DNA of 64,000 bases, taken from the NCBI GenBank assembly GCA_963829705.1, contig CAWHJN010000003.1:124001-188000 (forward strand), written 5' to 3'. Origin of the DNA: CAWHJN01 sp963829705. GTDB taxonomy: Bacteria > Bacteroidota > Rhodothermia > Rhodothermales > BA12. The notes below the pieces were generated by a model. The model saw only the letters and a list, made by a program, of their open reading frames with translations, was not told the DNA's origin and did no database searches. The translations under genes were made by a program, and so were the position numbers. This document shows, one piece after another, positions 27,747-37,673 of this stretch. Within the stretch, counting starts at the first letter, position 1; each line of letters begins with the position of its first letter.

Positions 27747-30700
27747 TCAGAAGCGGACGTTGACGCGAAGCTGGAGCGTGCGCGGAATCGGCGTGTTGCC
27801 GAAATCGTCGCCGCGCACGCGGTCGCTCTGCCCCGCCGAGTTGGTTTCGGGGTCGAAGCCCTCGTAGTCGTCGATGGAAAACAGGTTACGCCCGACGACG
27901 CTCACCGTCACGTTCTGGAACCACGGCCCGACGCGCCCGGCGCGGTACGACAATCCCACTTCGCGCAGCTTGATGAACGAGGCGTCCTCGACGTGCTCCT
28001 CCTGGATGCGCTGGCCCGTCACGCCGCCGGCGATGGAGGCGACCGTGCCGCGCGGCACCTCGCCCTTCAACTCCTGCTCAGCGATCTTGCCGTGGCCGAC
28101 GTTGTTGCCCGTAATGCGGTTCCAGTTGTAGATCTCGCCGCCAAACGAGCCGTCGAACAGCACGTTGAGACGGAAGCGTTTGTAGCTCACGTCCGTCGTG
28201 AACGAGCCCGTCCAGTCGGGGTCGGGGCTGCCGAGGACTTTGCGCAGTTCCGTTCCCGAAGGCTGGCCGCCAACGCGCTGGGCGCAGGCCGTCTGGTCTT
28301 GGGTCGAACACGCATCCGTGATCGTGCCGCGCTCGGGCTGGCGCAGGCCGTCAGCGGTGAGCAGCAGGTTGCCCGCCTCGTCGCGCGCGTAAAAGCGCCC
28401 GTAGAACACGCCAAAGGGCTGTCCGCTGACGACATACTGCGGCCCGTCGCCGCCGCGCAGCGCGATGACGCCTTCGATGCCGCGCACGACGTTTTCGTTC
28501 GAGCCGTAGATGATGCCCGCGTTCCAGTCGAAATCGCGGCTACGCGCCAGATTGGCGTTGAGCATCACCTCGACGCCGCGGTTCTGGATGTAGGTGCCGT
28601 CGTCGCTGAGGTTGGTCACGATAGACTCGCCGCCGAGCGATGGCGGCACGGGCCGGAACAACAGCAAATCGCGCACGCGCTGCTGGTAGAGGTTGAAGCT
28701 CAGGCCCAGCTTGCTGTTGAAAAACGCCGCGTCGAAGCCGCCCTCGATCTCGGTCATGCGCTCGGGCTTGACGTCGGGGTTGGCAAACGAGCGCGACGGG
28801 TTGATGGCCGACAAGCCGCCGAGCGTCGAGAGCAGGTAGTTGTTGTACCGGTCGTAGTTGCCGATGCCCGTCAGGTTGCCCGCCTGCCCGTACGAGCCGC
28901 GCAGCTTGAAGGTGGAGACGGTCGAGCTCAGCGAGTTCTCTTTCCACAACTCCGAAATCACCCACGACGCGCTCGCCTTCGGGTAGAACTGCTGCTGGTT
29001 GTCTTCCGAAAACGCCGACGCGCCATCGACGCGGCCCGCGAGCGTGATGAACACCTGGTCGCGCCAGCCCACCGTCTCTTGCAAAAACGCACCCGCGATC
29101 ATGCGGCGGCCCAGCGACTGCACCGGCGGGCTGAAAAAGTTGCTCGCCGCCCGGATCGTCTGCACAAACGGCGCGAGGTCGCGGCCTTCCTGGGCGGTGT
29201 AGTTGTTCTCGTTGTACTGCACGCTGTAGCCGGTCGTCGTCGTCGAGCGGAAGTCGCTGTTGAGCATCCGGTCGTACGAAGCCGTGAGGTCGGCGTTGAG
29301 CAGGAGCACGTTGTCTTTCGCCACGCTCGCGTAGCCGTCGGGGAAAAACGTGGCGGCCACGTCGTTGTAGGGCACGCGCGGGTGGAATTCCTGCCCTTCG
29401 AGCGCGTACGTGTCCACGCCCAGCACGCTCGTCACCGTGAGGCCTTTCACGGGGTACAAACTCAGGTTGAGGTTACCCGTGGCGCGGTTCGTCGTCTGCG
29501 AGATCTTGAACGTCTCGATCACCGACAAGGGGTTGAGGCGGACTTGCTCGACAGGCAAGAGGTTGCCGTTTTCGTCGCGCTCGGTGATGTCCCACACGTT
29601 GTCGATGATGTAGACGGTCGAGACGGGGCTGAAAAAGTTGTTGCCGTTGGGCATGTCCTCGCTCGCCGAATACGTGTAGGCGAGGCCGACAGACAGATCT
29701 GCCCACGAAGCGAGGTTCTGGTCGAGACGGACGCGCCCGGTGTACTTGTCGAACTGCGTATTGCGCACGATGCCGCCGTTCGAGAACATCCCACCTGAGA
29801 CGTAATAGCGCGTTTTGTCGTTGCCACCCGAGACCGACAGGTTTTGCTCGACGCCGTACGACGTGTCGAAAATCTCGTCCCAGTAGTTGTAGCGCTCCAC
29901 GTCGTACGTGTCGGTGATGAGCAAGCGCCCACCGGGTTTGGCGAAGCCCACGCCCTGCTGCTGAAGCTGCGCCTCGCTCAAACCGAGTGTGAGCAAAACC
30001 GTGAGGCGGTCCTGCGTGGTACCGAGGCGCGGGCTGCCAGGCACGCCGAAGCGCTTGCCGTACTCGCTCAGGTAGGGCTGGCTGCGCAGGGTGCTCTGCG
30101 TCACGCCCACCGTGTAGTCGATCACGGGACGGCCCACACTGCCGCGCTTGGTGAAAATCTGCACGACGCCGTTGGAGGCGCGTGAGCCGTAGATGGCCGA
30201 CGCCGCCGCACCGTTGAGTACCTCGATGCGGTCGATGTCGTCCGGGTTGAGATCGACGAGGCGGTTCTGCCCGGCCTGGAACGCCGTCGCCATCGCGTCG
30301 CCGCTGAGGTTGATGACGTTCTGCGACGAGTTGTCCACAATCACGCCATCGACGATGTAGAGCGGATCGGACGAGCCGGTGATAGACGACGCGCCACGCA
30401 GCCGGACGGACACCGAGCCCGCCGGGTCGCCGCTCGTCTGCGTGATCTGCGCGCCCATGACTTTGCCCGAGAGTGCGGCAAGCGGGTTGGGCGTGGGCGT
30501 GTTCGAGATCGCGTCGCCATCGACGACGGCGATGCTCGAGCCGAGTTGCCGCCGCGTGGCCGTGGGCGAGTTGCCCGTCACCACGACGTCATCGAGGTTG
30601 AGAATGTCGGATTGCAGCGTCACATCGGTCGTCACCGTGCGGCTCGCGCCGAGCGTGATCTCGCGACGCAGTTGGCGGTAGCCGACGTAGGTGAACTCGA

Positions 30701-30926
30701 GCGTGTACGAGCCAGGCTGCACGGGTGCCTGAAACGTATAGTTGCCGTCGAGGTCGGTGGCGGTGCCAAACTGCGTGCCCGCAATGCGCACGTTGACGCC
30801 CGTCAGGAGTTCACCCGTCTGGGCATCCGTGGCGGTGCCGGTGAGGGTGTAGAAATCGACCTGTGCGTAGAGGGCAGGAGCGCCCGCCAAAGCGAGCAGC
30901 GTCAGGAGCCAGAAACGATGCCTCAT
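27747..30926 (-). CDS. SusC/RagA-family TonB-linked outer-membrane channel
   Basis: 1059-residue TonB-dependent transporter. Signal peptide 1-22; carboxypeptidase-D-like domain at about 25-105 (GTATDAQTGELLTGVNVRIA, YTFQAPVQPGSYTLEFTYVG); then the SusC signature and plug (NLDDVVVTGNSPTATRRQLG, IDRIEVLNGAAASAIYGSRA then SNGVVQIFTKRG), and a 22-stranded barrel ending in a terminal beta strand with aromatic last residue (LQLRVNVRF). It imports a substrate bound by the SusD partner, driven by TonB-ExbBD. ATG 30926 opens the signal peptide; a Bacteroidota-type -7 box lies 31 bp upstream. Confidence 0.96.
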   Translation of the reverse strand: MRHRFWLLTLLALAGAPALYAQVDFYTLTGTATDAQTGELLTGVNVRIAGTQFGTATDLDGNYTFQAPVQPGSYTLEFTYVGYRQLRREITLGASRTVTTDVTLQSDILNLDDVVVTGNSPTATRRQLGSSIAVVDGDAISNTPTPNPLAALSGKVMGAQITQTSGDPAGSVSVRLRGASSITGSSDPLYIVDGVIVDNSSQNVINLSGDAMATAFQAGQNRLVDLNPDDIDRIEVLNGAAASAIYGSRASNGVVQIFTKRGSVGRPVIDYTVGVTQSTLRSQPYLSEYGKRFGVPGSPRLGTTQDRLTVLLTLGLSEAQLQQQGVGFAKPGGRLLITDTYDVERYNYWDEIFDTSYGVEQNLSVSGGNDKTRYYVSGGMFSNGGIVRNTQFDKYTGRVRLDQNLASWADLSVGLAYTYSASEDMPNGNNFFSPVSTVYIIDNVWDITERDENGNLLPVEQVRLNPLSVIETFKISQTTNRATGNLNLSLYPVKGLTVTSVLGVDTYALEGQEFHPRVPYNDVAATFFPDGYASVAKDNVLLLNADLTASYDRMLNSDFRSTTTTGYSVQYNENNYTAQEGRDLAPFVQTIRAASNFFSPPVQSLGRRMIAGAFLQETVGWRDQVFITLAGRVDGASAFSEDNQQQFYPKASASWVISELWKENSLSSTVSTFKLRGSYGQAGNLTGIGNYDRYNNYLLSTLGGLSAINPSRSFANPDVKPERMTEIEGGFDAAFFNSKLGLSFNLYQQRVRDLLLFRPVPPSLGGESIVTNLSDDGTYIQNRGVEVMLNANLARSRDFDWNAGIIYGSNENVVRGIEGVIALRGGDGPQYVVSGQPFGVFYGRFYARDEAGNLLLTADGLRQPERGTITDACSTQDQTACAQRVGGQPSGTELRKVLGSPDPDWTGSFTTDVSYKRFRLNVLFDGSFGGEIYNWNRITGNNVGHGKIAEQELKGEVPRGTVASIAGGVTGQRIQEEHVEDASFIKLREVGLSYRAGRVGPWFQNVTVSVVGRNLFSIDDYEGFDPETNSAGQSDRVRGDDFGNTPIPRTLQLRVNVRF

Positions 30927-30956
30927 AGAAGTCCGGGTTGAGGTGAGAGAGCGCCG

Positions 30957-30964
30957 CAAAACTA
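30957..30964 (-). promoter_or_regulatory. Bacteroidota-type -7 box of the susCD operon
   Basis: TAGTTTTG on the minus strand is a perfect match to TAnnTTTG, 31 bp before the SusC start. The -33 region is weak: CCTG ends 20 bp upstream of the box instead of TTTG. Confidence 0.55.
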
Positions 30965-31006
30965 CGCATCTTCAAAAGCGCTTTCAGGGCAATCTGCTCC
31001 ACCTCC

Positions 31007-33517
31007 CTACCGCCGCTTTGCCCGGTTCGTCGGTGTAGCGTCGAGCGGATTTTCAGGCCAGGGGTGTTTCGGATAGCGGCCGCGCAGGTCTTTCCGCACG
31101 TCGAAGTAGCCGTCGCGCCAGAACGAGGCGAGGTCGCGGGTGACCTGCGCGGGGCGGCCCGCGGGTGAGAGCAGGTGCATCACCACCGGCACACGCCCGC
31201 CCCCGACGCGCGGCGTGTCGAGCAATCCAAAAACCTCCTGCAACCGCACCGCCAGCACGGGGGCTTCGGGATCGGCGTAGTCGAGCGGGATGCGCGAGCC
31301 GCTGGGCACGTCCACGTGGGAGGGTGCGAGCGTGTCGAGATCCGCCCGCGACGGCGCGCCAGGCAGCCCGAACAGCACGTCGAGGAGCGAGAGGCGAGCC
31401 AGATCCGCCCGCTTTTTCATGCCGTAGAGGTAGGGGCGCAGCCACGCGAGGTCGGCGGCGAGCACGTCGTCCGACACGTCCGGGTGCGTCTGCGGGTCGA
31501 GGTGATGGAGAAAGCCCATGCGCGCCTGCACGCGCCGCGCGTCTTTCGACCACGGGAGCGCGTCGAGGCCGTCGGCCATGAGGCCGACGAGAAAGGCGTC
31601 GAGCACCTTTTCGGGATCGGGCTCGGCGAGCGGTGCATCGGCCAGCACGAGGGCATCGAGCGTCTTCTGTCGCCGCGCCACGACGCGCCCGGCGGTGGCG
31701 TCCCATTCCACAGATTCGGCTTCCGCGAGCCGGTCGCTGTGGTCGAGCATCAGGTCGTCGGCGTCGAGCGGCGCGGCGAGGGCGATGCGCGGCGCGTGCC
31801 CCGGCCCGGCGAGGTGGGCGACGGCCAGAAACGGCGCGGCGGCGAGTGGGCTGTGTTCGTCGAGGGCCACGCGCTGGCCCGTCGCCATGCGGAAGCGTGT
31901 GTCGGTTTCGCGCTGCGCGATGCGCTCGGGGTACGCCAGCGCCGTCAGCCGCCCCGTCGCGCCGGGCTCGGTGGGCGACGACGCCACACCCAGCCGCCGC
32001 GCGAGGTGACGCGCCACGTGCTCGACCCTTTTGAGCGCCTGCCCGTCGAAGCGCGCCGCGCCGGTGAGGGGCCGCCCGCCCGCCAGCTTTTCGAGCCGCA
32101 ACCGCAGATCGGGCGGTGCGAAACGATCCGGGCCGCGCAGCACGTCGCGTTCGGCCAGCAGCGCCACGAGCGCGCACGCCGTCGGACCGAGTCCGAGGCT
32201 TTTGCCGCGCGCCAGCACGTGCGCGAGGCGCGGGGCCACCCCGAGGCCCGCCATCGCCCGCCCGTGCGGGGTCACGCCGCCCGCTGCGTCGAGCGCGCCG
32301 AGGTTGTGGAGGAGGTCGCGGGCCTGCGCCATCGCCGCGCCCGGCGGGGCGTCGAGCCAGCGGAGGGCGTCGGCGTCGCGCACGCCCCACAGCGCCAGTT
32401 CGAGGGCGAGCGCCGACAGGTCGGCATCGAGGATTTCGGGCGTGTCGGCGGAGGGGTGGCGGGCGTCGTCGGCGCGTGTCCACAACCGGTAGCAGACGCC
32501 CGGCGCGAGGCGTCCGGCGCGGCCCCGGCGCTGGTCGGCGGCGGCCTGCGAGACGGCGACGGTGGCGAGCGTCGTCAGGCCCGTGCGCGGCGAGAAGCGG
32601 GGCACGCGCGAAAAGCCGCCGTCGATCACCACGCGCACGCCTTCGATGGTCAGGCTCGTCTCGGCAATCGACGTGGCGAGGACGACCTTGCGCGTTCCCG
32701 GGCGCGCGGGCGCAATCGCGGCGTCCTGCGCGTCGAGCGGCAGGTCGCCGTAGAGCGGGTGGACGGCGGCGGGCAGCGCGCCACTTTTCAGCTTCTCCTC
32801 CACCCGTTTGATCTCGCCCACGCCGGGCAAAAACACAAGCACGTCGCCTGCGTGCTTTTCGAGCGCCTCGCGCACCGCCGGGGGCACCAGGCGTTCGAGG
32901 CGCTGCGCGGGGTGCCGATCCTCGCCTGCCGACGCCCGCGCGTCGAGAAAGTGCGTCTCGACGGGAAAAAGTCGGCCCTCGCTCCTCACGAGCGGCGCGT
33001 CCAGCCACGCGGCCACGCGGCGGGCGTCGAGCGTGGCGCTCATCAGCACGACGCGCAGATCGGGCCGCAGCGCGTGCTGCACGTCGAGCGCGAGGGCGAG
33101 GCCGAGGTCCGCCGTCAGGCTGCGCTCGTGGTACTCGTCGAACAGCAGCGCGCCGATGGTTCTCAGTTCGGGATCGTCCTGCAACAGCCGCGTCAGGATG
33201 CCCTCGGTGACGACTTCGATGCGCGTGTTGCGGCCCACCTTCGCCTCCATCCGCACGCGGTAGCCGACCGTCTCGCCGATGCGCTCACCCAGCGTCTGTG
33301 CCATGCGGTGCGCCGCCGCCCGCGCCGCCAGCCGCCGCGGCTCCAGCATCACGATTTTCTGGCCTCCGAGCCAGAGCGCATCCAGCAGCGCGAGCGGAAC
33401 GCGGGTGGTTTTACCCGCACCCGGCGGCGCTTCGAGCACCAGCCGCGTGTAGTTGTCGAGCGTCGCCCGCACGTCGGGCAGCACGGCGTCGATGGGCAGC
33501 GGGGTAGAGAAACGCAC
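31007..33517 (-). CDS. hrpB: ATP-dependent RNA helicase HrpB
   Basis: 836-residue DEAH-box helicase of the HrpB group. Walker A APPGAGKTTRVP (30-41), motif Ia MLEPRRLAARAAA, motif II DEYHER, motif III MSATLD, motif V TSIAETSLTIEGVRVVIDGG, motif VI QRRGRAGR, then the HA2/OB-like part and the HrpB-specific C-terminal domain (ending in PARPAQVTRDLASFWRDGYF then DVRKDLRGRYPKHPWPENP, highly characteristic). E. coli HrpB is about 810 residues. Role in RNA metabolism is not well defined. GTG 33517 is chosen since it starts just before the conserved region and lies downstream of the terminator at 33577; a TTG at 33574 would fall inside the terminator. Confidence 0.93.
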   Translation of the reverse strand: MRFSTPLPIDAVLPDVRATLDNYTRLVLEAPPGAGKTTRVPLALLDALWLGGQKIVMLEPRRLAARAAAHRMAQTLGERIGETVGYRVRMEAKVGRNTRIEVVTEGILTRLLQDDPELRTIGALLFDEYHERSLTADLGLALALDVQHALRPDLRVVLMSATLDARRVAAWLDAPLVRSEGRLFPVETHFLDARASAGEDRHPAQRLERLVPPAVREALEKHAGDVLVFLPGVGEIKRVEEKLKSGALPAAVHPLYGDLPLDAQDAAIAPARPGTRKVVLATSIAETSLTIEGVRVVIDGGFSRVPRFSPRTGLTTLATVAVSQAAADQRRGRAGRLAPGVCYRLWTRADDARHPSADTPEILDADLSALALELALWGVRDADALRWLDAPPGAAMAQARDLLHNLGALDAAGGVTPHGRAMAGLGVAPRLAHVLARGKSLGLGPTACALVALLAERDVLRGPDRFAPPDLRLRLEKLAGGRPLTGAARFDGQALKRVEHVARHLARRLGVASSPTEPGATGRLTALAYPERIAQRETDTRFRMATGQRVALDEHSPLAAAPFLAVAHLAGPGHAPRIALAAPLDADDLMLDHSDRLAEAESVEWDATAGRVVARRQKTLDALVLADAPLAEPDPEKVLDAFLVGLMADGLDALPWSKDARRVQARMGFLHHLDPQTHPDVSDDVLAADLAWLRPYLYGMKKRADLARLSLLDVLFGLPGAPSRADLDTLAPSHVDVPSGSRIPLDYADPEAPVLAVRLQEVFGLLDTPRVGGGRVPVVMHLLSPAGRPAQVTRDLASFWRDGYFDVRKDLRGRYPKHPWPENPLDATPTNRAKRR

Positions 33518-33576
33518 GGCGGGCAGGCGAGTGGAGCGTGCCAACGAACGGGCGGCGCGGTGCGTTCGCGGCAACG

Positions 33577-33612
33577 AAAAAGGGCCGCGCCTCCCGAGAG
33601 GAGCGCGGCCCC
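33577..33612 (-). terminator. Intrinsic terminator of the TonB-receptor gene
   Basis: On the minus strand GGGCCGCGC...GCGCGGCCC with an inner CTC/GAG stem, followed by TTTTTC (33576-33581 on the plus strand). It lies about 50 bp after the receptor stop and 60 bp before hrpB, separating the two genes. Confidence 0.85.
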
Positions 33613-33662
33613 GAAGTCAGACCCTGAGGGTTTTCAAAACCTGTCAGGTCTGAACAGGCACA

Positions 33663-36600
33663 TCAGAACGTGTAGCGTGCTCCCAACTGCAACTGCCAGC
33701 GCGAGGCGAGGTCGCTCTTCTGGAAGAGGTTCTGCTTCTCGTCCTCCCGCAGCCGGTCGAGCGCGCCGTCCGAGAAGGCGATGACGTCGTTGCCGTTGGC
33801 GTCGGAGCGGCGAAAGCTCCACACGCGGAAGTTGTCGTTGGTCGTGAAGTAGGCCTGGCCCCAGTCCTTGTTGAGCAGGTTGAGCACGTTGAAGATGTTG
33901 GCCGTCAGTTCGACGCGCTGCCCGCGCACCGTCATGATCTCCTGCGTGAAGCGGAAGTCGAGGCGGTTCTGCCACGGCGTGCGCGCCGAGTTGCGCTCCA
34001 CGACCGAGCCGCGCGCCTCGTCGAGGTCGTCGAAGGCGGAGATGAAGCGGTCGAGTTCCTCCCACGTGCCGCCGCCCTCGATGGTCACGTCGGTTTCGCT
34101 GGCCGGGACGTACACGAGGTCGTTGTCGTTGCGCGTGTCGTTGTTGGCGTTGCCGTTGTAGATCCACGAGAACGGCGAGCCGGAGCGGCTTTCGAGCACG
34201 AACGAGAAGATCGACGTAAAGCGATCCGCCCAGCGCAGCGCGTACGACGTGTTGGCGAGGAATCGGTGGCGCACCTCGAAGTCCGCCGTGCCCAGTTCCG
34301 CCGCGTTCACGTCGAAGTTCTCGTTGAACTGCCAGTTCGAGATCGCCCGGCTGGACGTGCCGTTGTTGACGTTCTCAGCGCGGTTGTACGTGTACGACAC
34401 CGACCCGTCGAGGCCCATCGTAGCACGCCGCTGCAGCTGCGCCGTGAGGCTGTAGTCGTAGCCCTCGTCGGTGTTCTTGAGCAGCAACGCGTTGGTGAAG
34501 CGTGGGTCGCGCCGCGCGCCGTAGATGGGCCGCCCGTAGGCGCTCGTGCCCGTCTGGACGGCGTTCAGGTTCTCGTAGGTGATGTCGTTCATCGTCTTCG
34601 AGTAGATGCCTTCGAGCGTGGCCGTGAGGCCGAAGAACGGAAGGCGCTGGTCGAAGGCGAGGTTCGTCCGCACCACCTGCGGAAATTTGAAGTCCTCGTC
34701 CATCAGGTTGATCTCGGAGGTCTGGCCTGTCGGCAGAAGCTGCGCCGCCGCCACCTGATCGGCGGGGTTGGCGCTCGGCACGAAAAAGCCGACGTTGCGC
34801 TCGTCCACGCGGGCGAAGTCCACGCCGGTGTTCGAGAACTGGTTGGAGATCCACACGAAGGGCGTGCGCCCCGAGAAGATGCCCACGCCGCCGCGCACCT
34901 GCGTCTTCTGGTCGCCGCGCACGTCGTAGTTGAAGCCCGCGCGCGGCGAGAGCAGGATGTTGCCCGTGGCGATGTTCTGCGTCGAGCGCCCGAAGGCTTC
35001 CTCCGCTGCCGCGCTGGCGAGCGGCTCGTCGCCCACGAGCGGCATGTCGGCGCGCAGGCCGAGCGTGAGCTTGAGGCCCGGCGACACCGTCCAGATATCC
35101 TGCACGTACGCGCCGAGTTGGAGCGCCGTGAACTCGGCTACGGGCGTGTCCTCGCCCGGTACCTGCGAGTACGACAGGTAGTAGCGGCGCGCGTTGCCGG
35201 CGGCGAAGTCGTTGATCGAGTCGAACTCGTAGCCGCCGTAGTAATCCTGGATGAACAGGTTGGTGAAGCGGAAGAGCTGGTTGCTCGTGCCGAGGAGCAG
35301 GTTGTGGTTGCCGTTGATCCAGGTGAAGTTGTCCGTGAACTCGAAGAGGTCCTGGTCGAGCGAGTTGGCCTGCGAGAACCGGTCGATGCCGAGGTAGACG
35401 TCTACTGTGCTGGTCGGGTCGGCGGGGTTGGCGACGTCGATGTTGACGTAGGGGAACGGGTTCGAGACCACGTCGCGGCTGTCGCGGATGCGGGTGTAGA
35501 CGAGGCGGGCCTCGTTGAACATCTGCGCGCCGAAGGTGGTGTTGAGCTGCGCCACGGTCGAGTTCTGCGTGCTGGCAAAGACGTACTTGCGGTTCGAGAG
35601 GTCGAAGCCTGTCGCGCTGCGGCTCACGCCCGTGTCGTCGTCGGCGTCCACGTAGTTGTGGCGCAGCGTCAGGCGGTTGTTCGGGTTGATGTTCCAGTCG
35701 AGCTTGGCCAGGAAGCTGGTGGAGTTCTCATCCTGCGAGAACGAGTCGAAGCCGCCGGCGTCGTAGCCGTACTGGTTTTTGGCGATGTCGATGATGCGCT
35801 GGAGCGAGTCCGCGGGCAGGGCAAACTGCACGGCGGCGTTGCTGCCGTTGACGCCCGCCGAGAGCGGATCGCTGCGCCGCCGGAGCTCGCCGTTGACGAA
35901 GAAGAACACCTTGTTTTTGACGATCGGCCCGCCGAGGCGGAAGCCGGTGAACGACTCGCTGAAGTCGTCGAACGGGAGGCTCACGTCCTGGCCGCCCTGC
36001 ACGCGCTGCAAATCACCCACGAACGCCTCGTTGCGGCCGAGGTAGTAGAGCGAACCCTCGAAGCGGTTGGTGCCCGAGCGCGTGATGGCGTTGATCTGGC
36101 CGCCGGTGAAGCCGCTGTTGCGGATGTCGTAGGGCGCGATATCGACGTTGAACTCCTGGATGGCGTCGAGCCCGATGGGCTGCGCGCCCGCCTGCCCGCC
36201 CGGCGCGCCGGTGCCCGAAAGCCCGAACACGTCGTTGAGCGTAGCCCCGTCGATCTGGATGTTGTTGTAGCGGTTGTTGCGCCCCGCGAGGCTGCTGCCG
36301 CCGGTCGATTGCGGCGTCAGGCGAGCAAAGTCCGCCAGCGACCGCGAGATCGTAGGCAGGCGCTCGATGGTCTGCTCCGAGATGTTGGTCGACGCGCCCG
36401 TGCGGTCGCCGTTGAGCAGCGGATCGGAGATGCCAACGACCTCGATCTCGCCCGCCTCGATGGCCTCGTCGCGCAGCGTGAAGTCGAGCGTCAGGTTCTG
36501 CCCCAGCGCCAGGTTGATGTTCTGACGCCGCTCGGTGGCGAAGCCGATATACGAGACCGTAACGGTGTAGGGCCCGCCGACGCGCAGCGCCTGCAGGCTG

Positions 36601-36812
36601 TACCGGCCATCGACGCGCGAGGCCACGCCGTAGGTCGTGCCCGTGGGTTCGTGGACGGCCACGACGTTGACGCCCGGCAGGGCCTCGCCCTGCGCGTCGG
36701 TGACGACGCCGCTGATGGCCGCCGTAGTGACGCCCTGCGCGAACGCGCCGGGAACGAGGCCCGCGCCCAACAGGCATACGAGCGCGAGCATCCACCGAGT
36801 AACTCGATTCAT
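33663..36812 (-). CDS. TonB-dependent receptor with carboxypeptidase-regulatory-like domain (Oar-like)
   Basis: 1049-residue outer-membrane protein. Signal peptide 1-25 (MLALVCLLGAGLVPGAFAQ). Residues 30-110 form a carboxypeptidase-regulatory-like beta sandwich (ISGVVTDAQGEALPGVNVVA, GGPYTVTVSYIGFATERRQN). The plug follows with the NISEQTIERLPTISRSLADF type motif and YNNIQIDGATLNDVFGLSG, and GGQINAITRSGTNRFEGSLY marks the plug/barrel junction. This is the Oar group (Myxococcus Oar, Bacteroidota homologues), which are SusC-sized but lack a SusD partner, as here. Substrates are large or unknown; some transport secreted proteases. It ends RWQLQLGARYTF, the usual aromatic terminal strand. ATG 36812 opens the signal peptide. 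Confidence 0.93.
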   Translation of the reverse strand: MNRVTRWMLALVCLLGAGLVPGAFAQGVTTAAISGVVTDAQGEALPGVNVVAVHEPTGTTYGVASRVDGRYSLQALRVGGPYTVTVSYIGFATERRQNINLALGQNLTLDFTLRDEAIEAGEIEVVGISDPLLNGDRTGASTNISEQTIERLPTISRSLADFARLTPQSTGGSSLAGRNNRYNNIQIDGATLNDVFGLSGTGAPGGQAGAQPIGLDAIQEFNVDIAPYDIRNSGFTGGQINAITRSGTNRFEGSLYYLGRNEAFVGDLQRVQGGQDVSLPFDDFSESFTGFRLGGPIVKNKVFFFVNGELRRRSDPLSAGVNGSNAAVQFALPADSLQRIIDIAKNQYGYDAGGFDSFSQDENSTSFLAKLDWNINPNNRLTLRHNYVDADDDTGVSRSATGFDLSNRKYVFASTQNSTVAQLNTTFGAQMFNEARLVYTRIRDSRDVVSNPFPYVNIDVANPADPTSTVDVYLGIDRFSQANSLDQDLFEFTDNFTWINGNHNLLLGTSNQLFRFTNLFIQDYYGGYEFDSINDFAAGNARRYYLSYSQVPGEDTPVAEFTALQLGAYVQDIWTVSPGLKLTLGLRADMPLVGDEPLASAAAEEAFGRSTQNIATGNILLSPRAGFNYDVRGDQKTQVRGGVGIFSGRTPFVWISNQFSNTGVDFARVDERNVGFFVPSANPADQVAAAQLLPTGQTSEINLMDEDFKFPQVVRTNLAFDQRLPFFGLTATLEGIYSKTMNDITYENLNAVQTGTSAYGRPIYGARRDPRFTNALLLKNTDEGYDYSLTAQLQRRATMGLDGSVSYTYNRAENVNNGTSSRAISNWQFNENFDVNAAELGTADFEVRHRFLANTSYALRWADRFTSIFSFVLESRSGSPFSWIYNGNANNDTRNDNDLVYVPASETDVTIEGGGTWEELDRFISAFDDLDEARGSVVERNSARTPWQNRLDFRFTQEIMTVRGQRVELTANIFNVLNLLNKDWGQAYFTTNDNFRVWSFRRSDANGNDVIAFSDGALDRLREDEKQNLFQKSDLASRWQLQLGARYTF

Positions 36813-36848
36813 GAGGTTGGGGATTTGTGGGAAACCGGAGGCCCGTAG

Positions 36849-36879
36849 AGCGCGCGACAAAGTCAAGCGCGCGACAAAG
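36849..36879. repeat. Tandem direct repeat upstream of the TonB receptor
   Basis: AGCGCGCGACAAAG occurs twice (36849-36862 and 36866-36879), period 17 nt, starting 37 bp before the receptor's ATG. Two identical sites at that spacing in a promoter region suggest a regulator-binding site. The surrounding 358-bp divergent gap (36813-37170) otherwise holds only the candidate nuoA promoter at 37095 and a TACCTTGG box on the minus strand at 36912-36919. Confidence 0.45.
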
Positions 36880-37094
36880 AGGTGCGAGGGCCTGTGTGCT
36901 GTGATGTGCCCCAAGGTACCGAGTGCGCCTGCCTACCTTCCTACTTGCCATGCCATGTAATGATGATTTAACCCTGCCTTGCGAGGGGATTCACGCTGGG
37001 TTGACGCTGCCTTCACACGGGGCGGCGCGCGCCGCCCGCCCGGCGCTTCCATCACATCTTTACCCCATCTTGCCAGCACAACGCGCGCGGCGCG

Positions 37095-37125
37095 TTGACG
37101 CAGCCCACGCGCGGCGGTAGCTTCA
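37095..37125 (+). promoter_or_regulatory. Candidate promoter of the nuoA-G operon
   Basis: TTG (37095-37097), a 20-nt spacer, and TAGCTTCA (37118-37125), six of eight with two-base wildcard counted against TAnnTTTG. It lies 46 bp before the nuoA start. Weaker than the nuoH promoter but well placed. Confidence 0.45.
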
Positions 37126-37170
37126 CCTGTTGGCGCGCCGCGCCACGCCTTCACCCACTTCCCCTCCGCG

Positions 37171-37539
37171 ATGCTCTCCCAGTTCATCCCGCTCTTCCTC
37201 ATGATGGTGATGGCCGCCGGGCTGTCGATGACGCTGCTCAAGGGCGCGGAGATCCTCGGCCCGAAGCGCCCGAACAAGATCAAGCAGAAAGCCTACGAGA
37301 GCGGCATGGACCCCGTGGGCACGGCGCGCGACCGCTATTCGATCAAGTTCTACCTCGTCGCGATGATCTTCATCGTCTTCGACGTCGAAGTGGTCTTTCT
37401 CTACCCGTGGGCCGTCTCGTACCACGCCTTCCTCGACGCGGGTGCCGGCCTGGGCGTGCTCGGCCTCATCCTGTTCTTCATTGCCGTGCTCACCGTCGGG
37501 CTCGTCTACGACATCAAGAAGGGCGGGCTGGAGTTTTGA
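37171..37539 (+). CDS. nuoA: NADH-quinone oxidoreductase subunit A
   Basis: 122-residue membrane subunit of complex I. Three hydrophobic helices (about 1-22, 63-85 and 94-116). Conserved elements are KQKAYESGMDPVGTARDRYS and IKFYLVAMIFIVFDVEVVFL, including the acidic residues of the proton-channel entrance. First gene of the nuo cluster, 122 codons, usual length. ATG 37171. The gap to nuoB (134 bp) has a purine-rich stop-proximal and a complementary pyrimidine-rich start-proximal segment. Confidence 0.96.
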   Translation: MLSQFIPLFLMMVMAAGLSMTLLKGAEILGPKRPNKIKQKAYESGMDPVGTARDRYSIKFYLVAMIFIVFDVEVVFLYPWAVSYHAFLDAGAGLGVLGLILFFIAVLTVGLVYDIKKGGLEF

Positions 37540-37673
37540 GTGGAGTAGGGGGTAAAGGTTGAGGAGTCAGAAGAAGGCTCATTCCTCCCCCTCACCTCTT
37601 ACCCATCTCCCCTCCCCCCGAAACAGCGCCTCCTTTGCCGGGGTACGGTTTAGCGACACACCTGAACACCATT

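Noticed and set aside
33517..33574. Longer HrpB start at TTG 33574
   Set aside because: It would lie at the edge of the upstream terminator and the extra residues have no family similarity.
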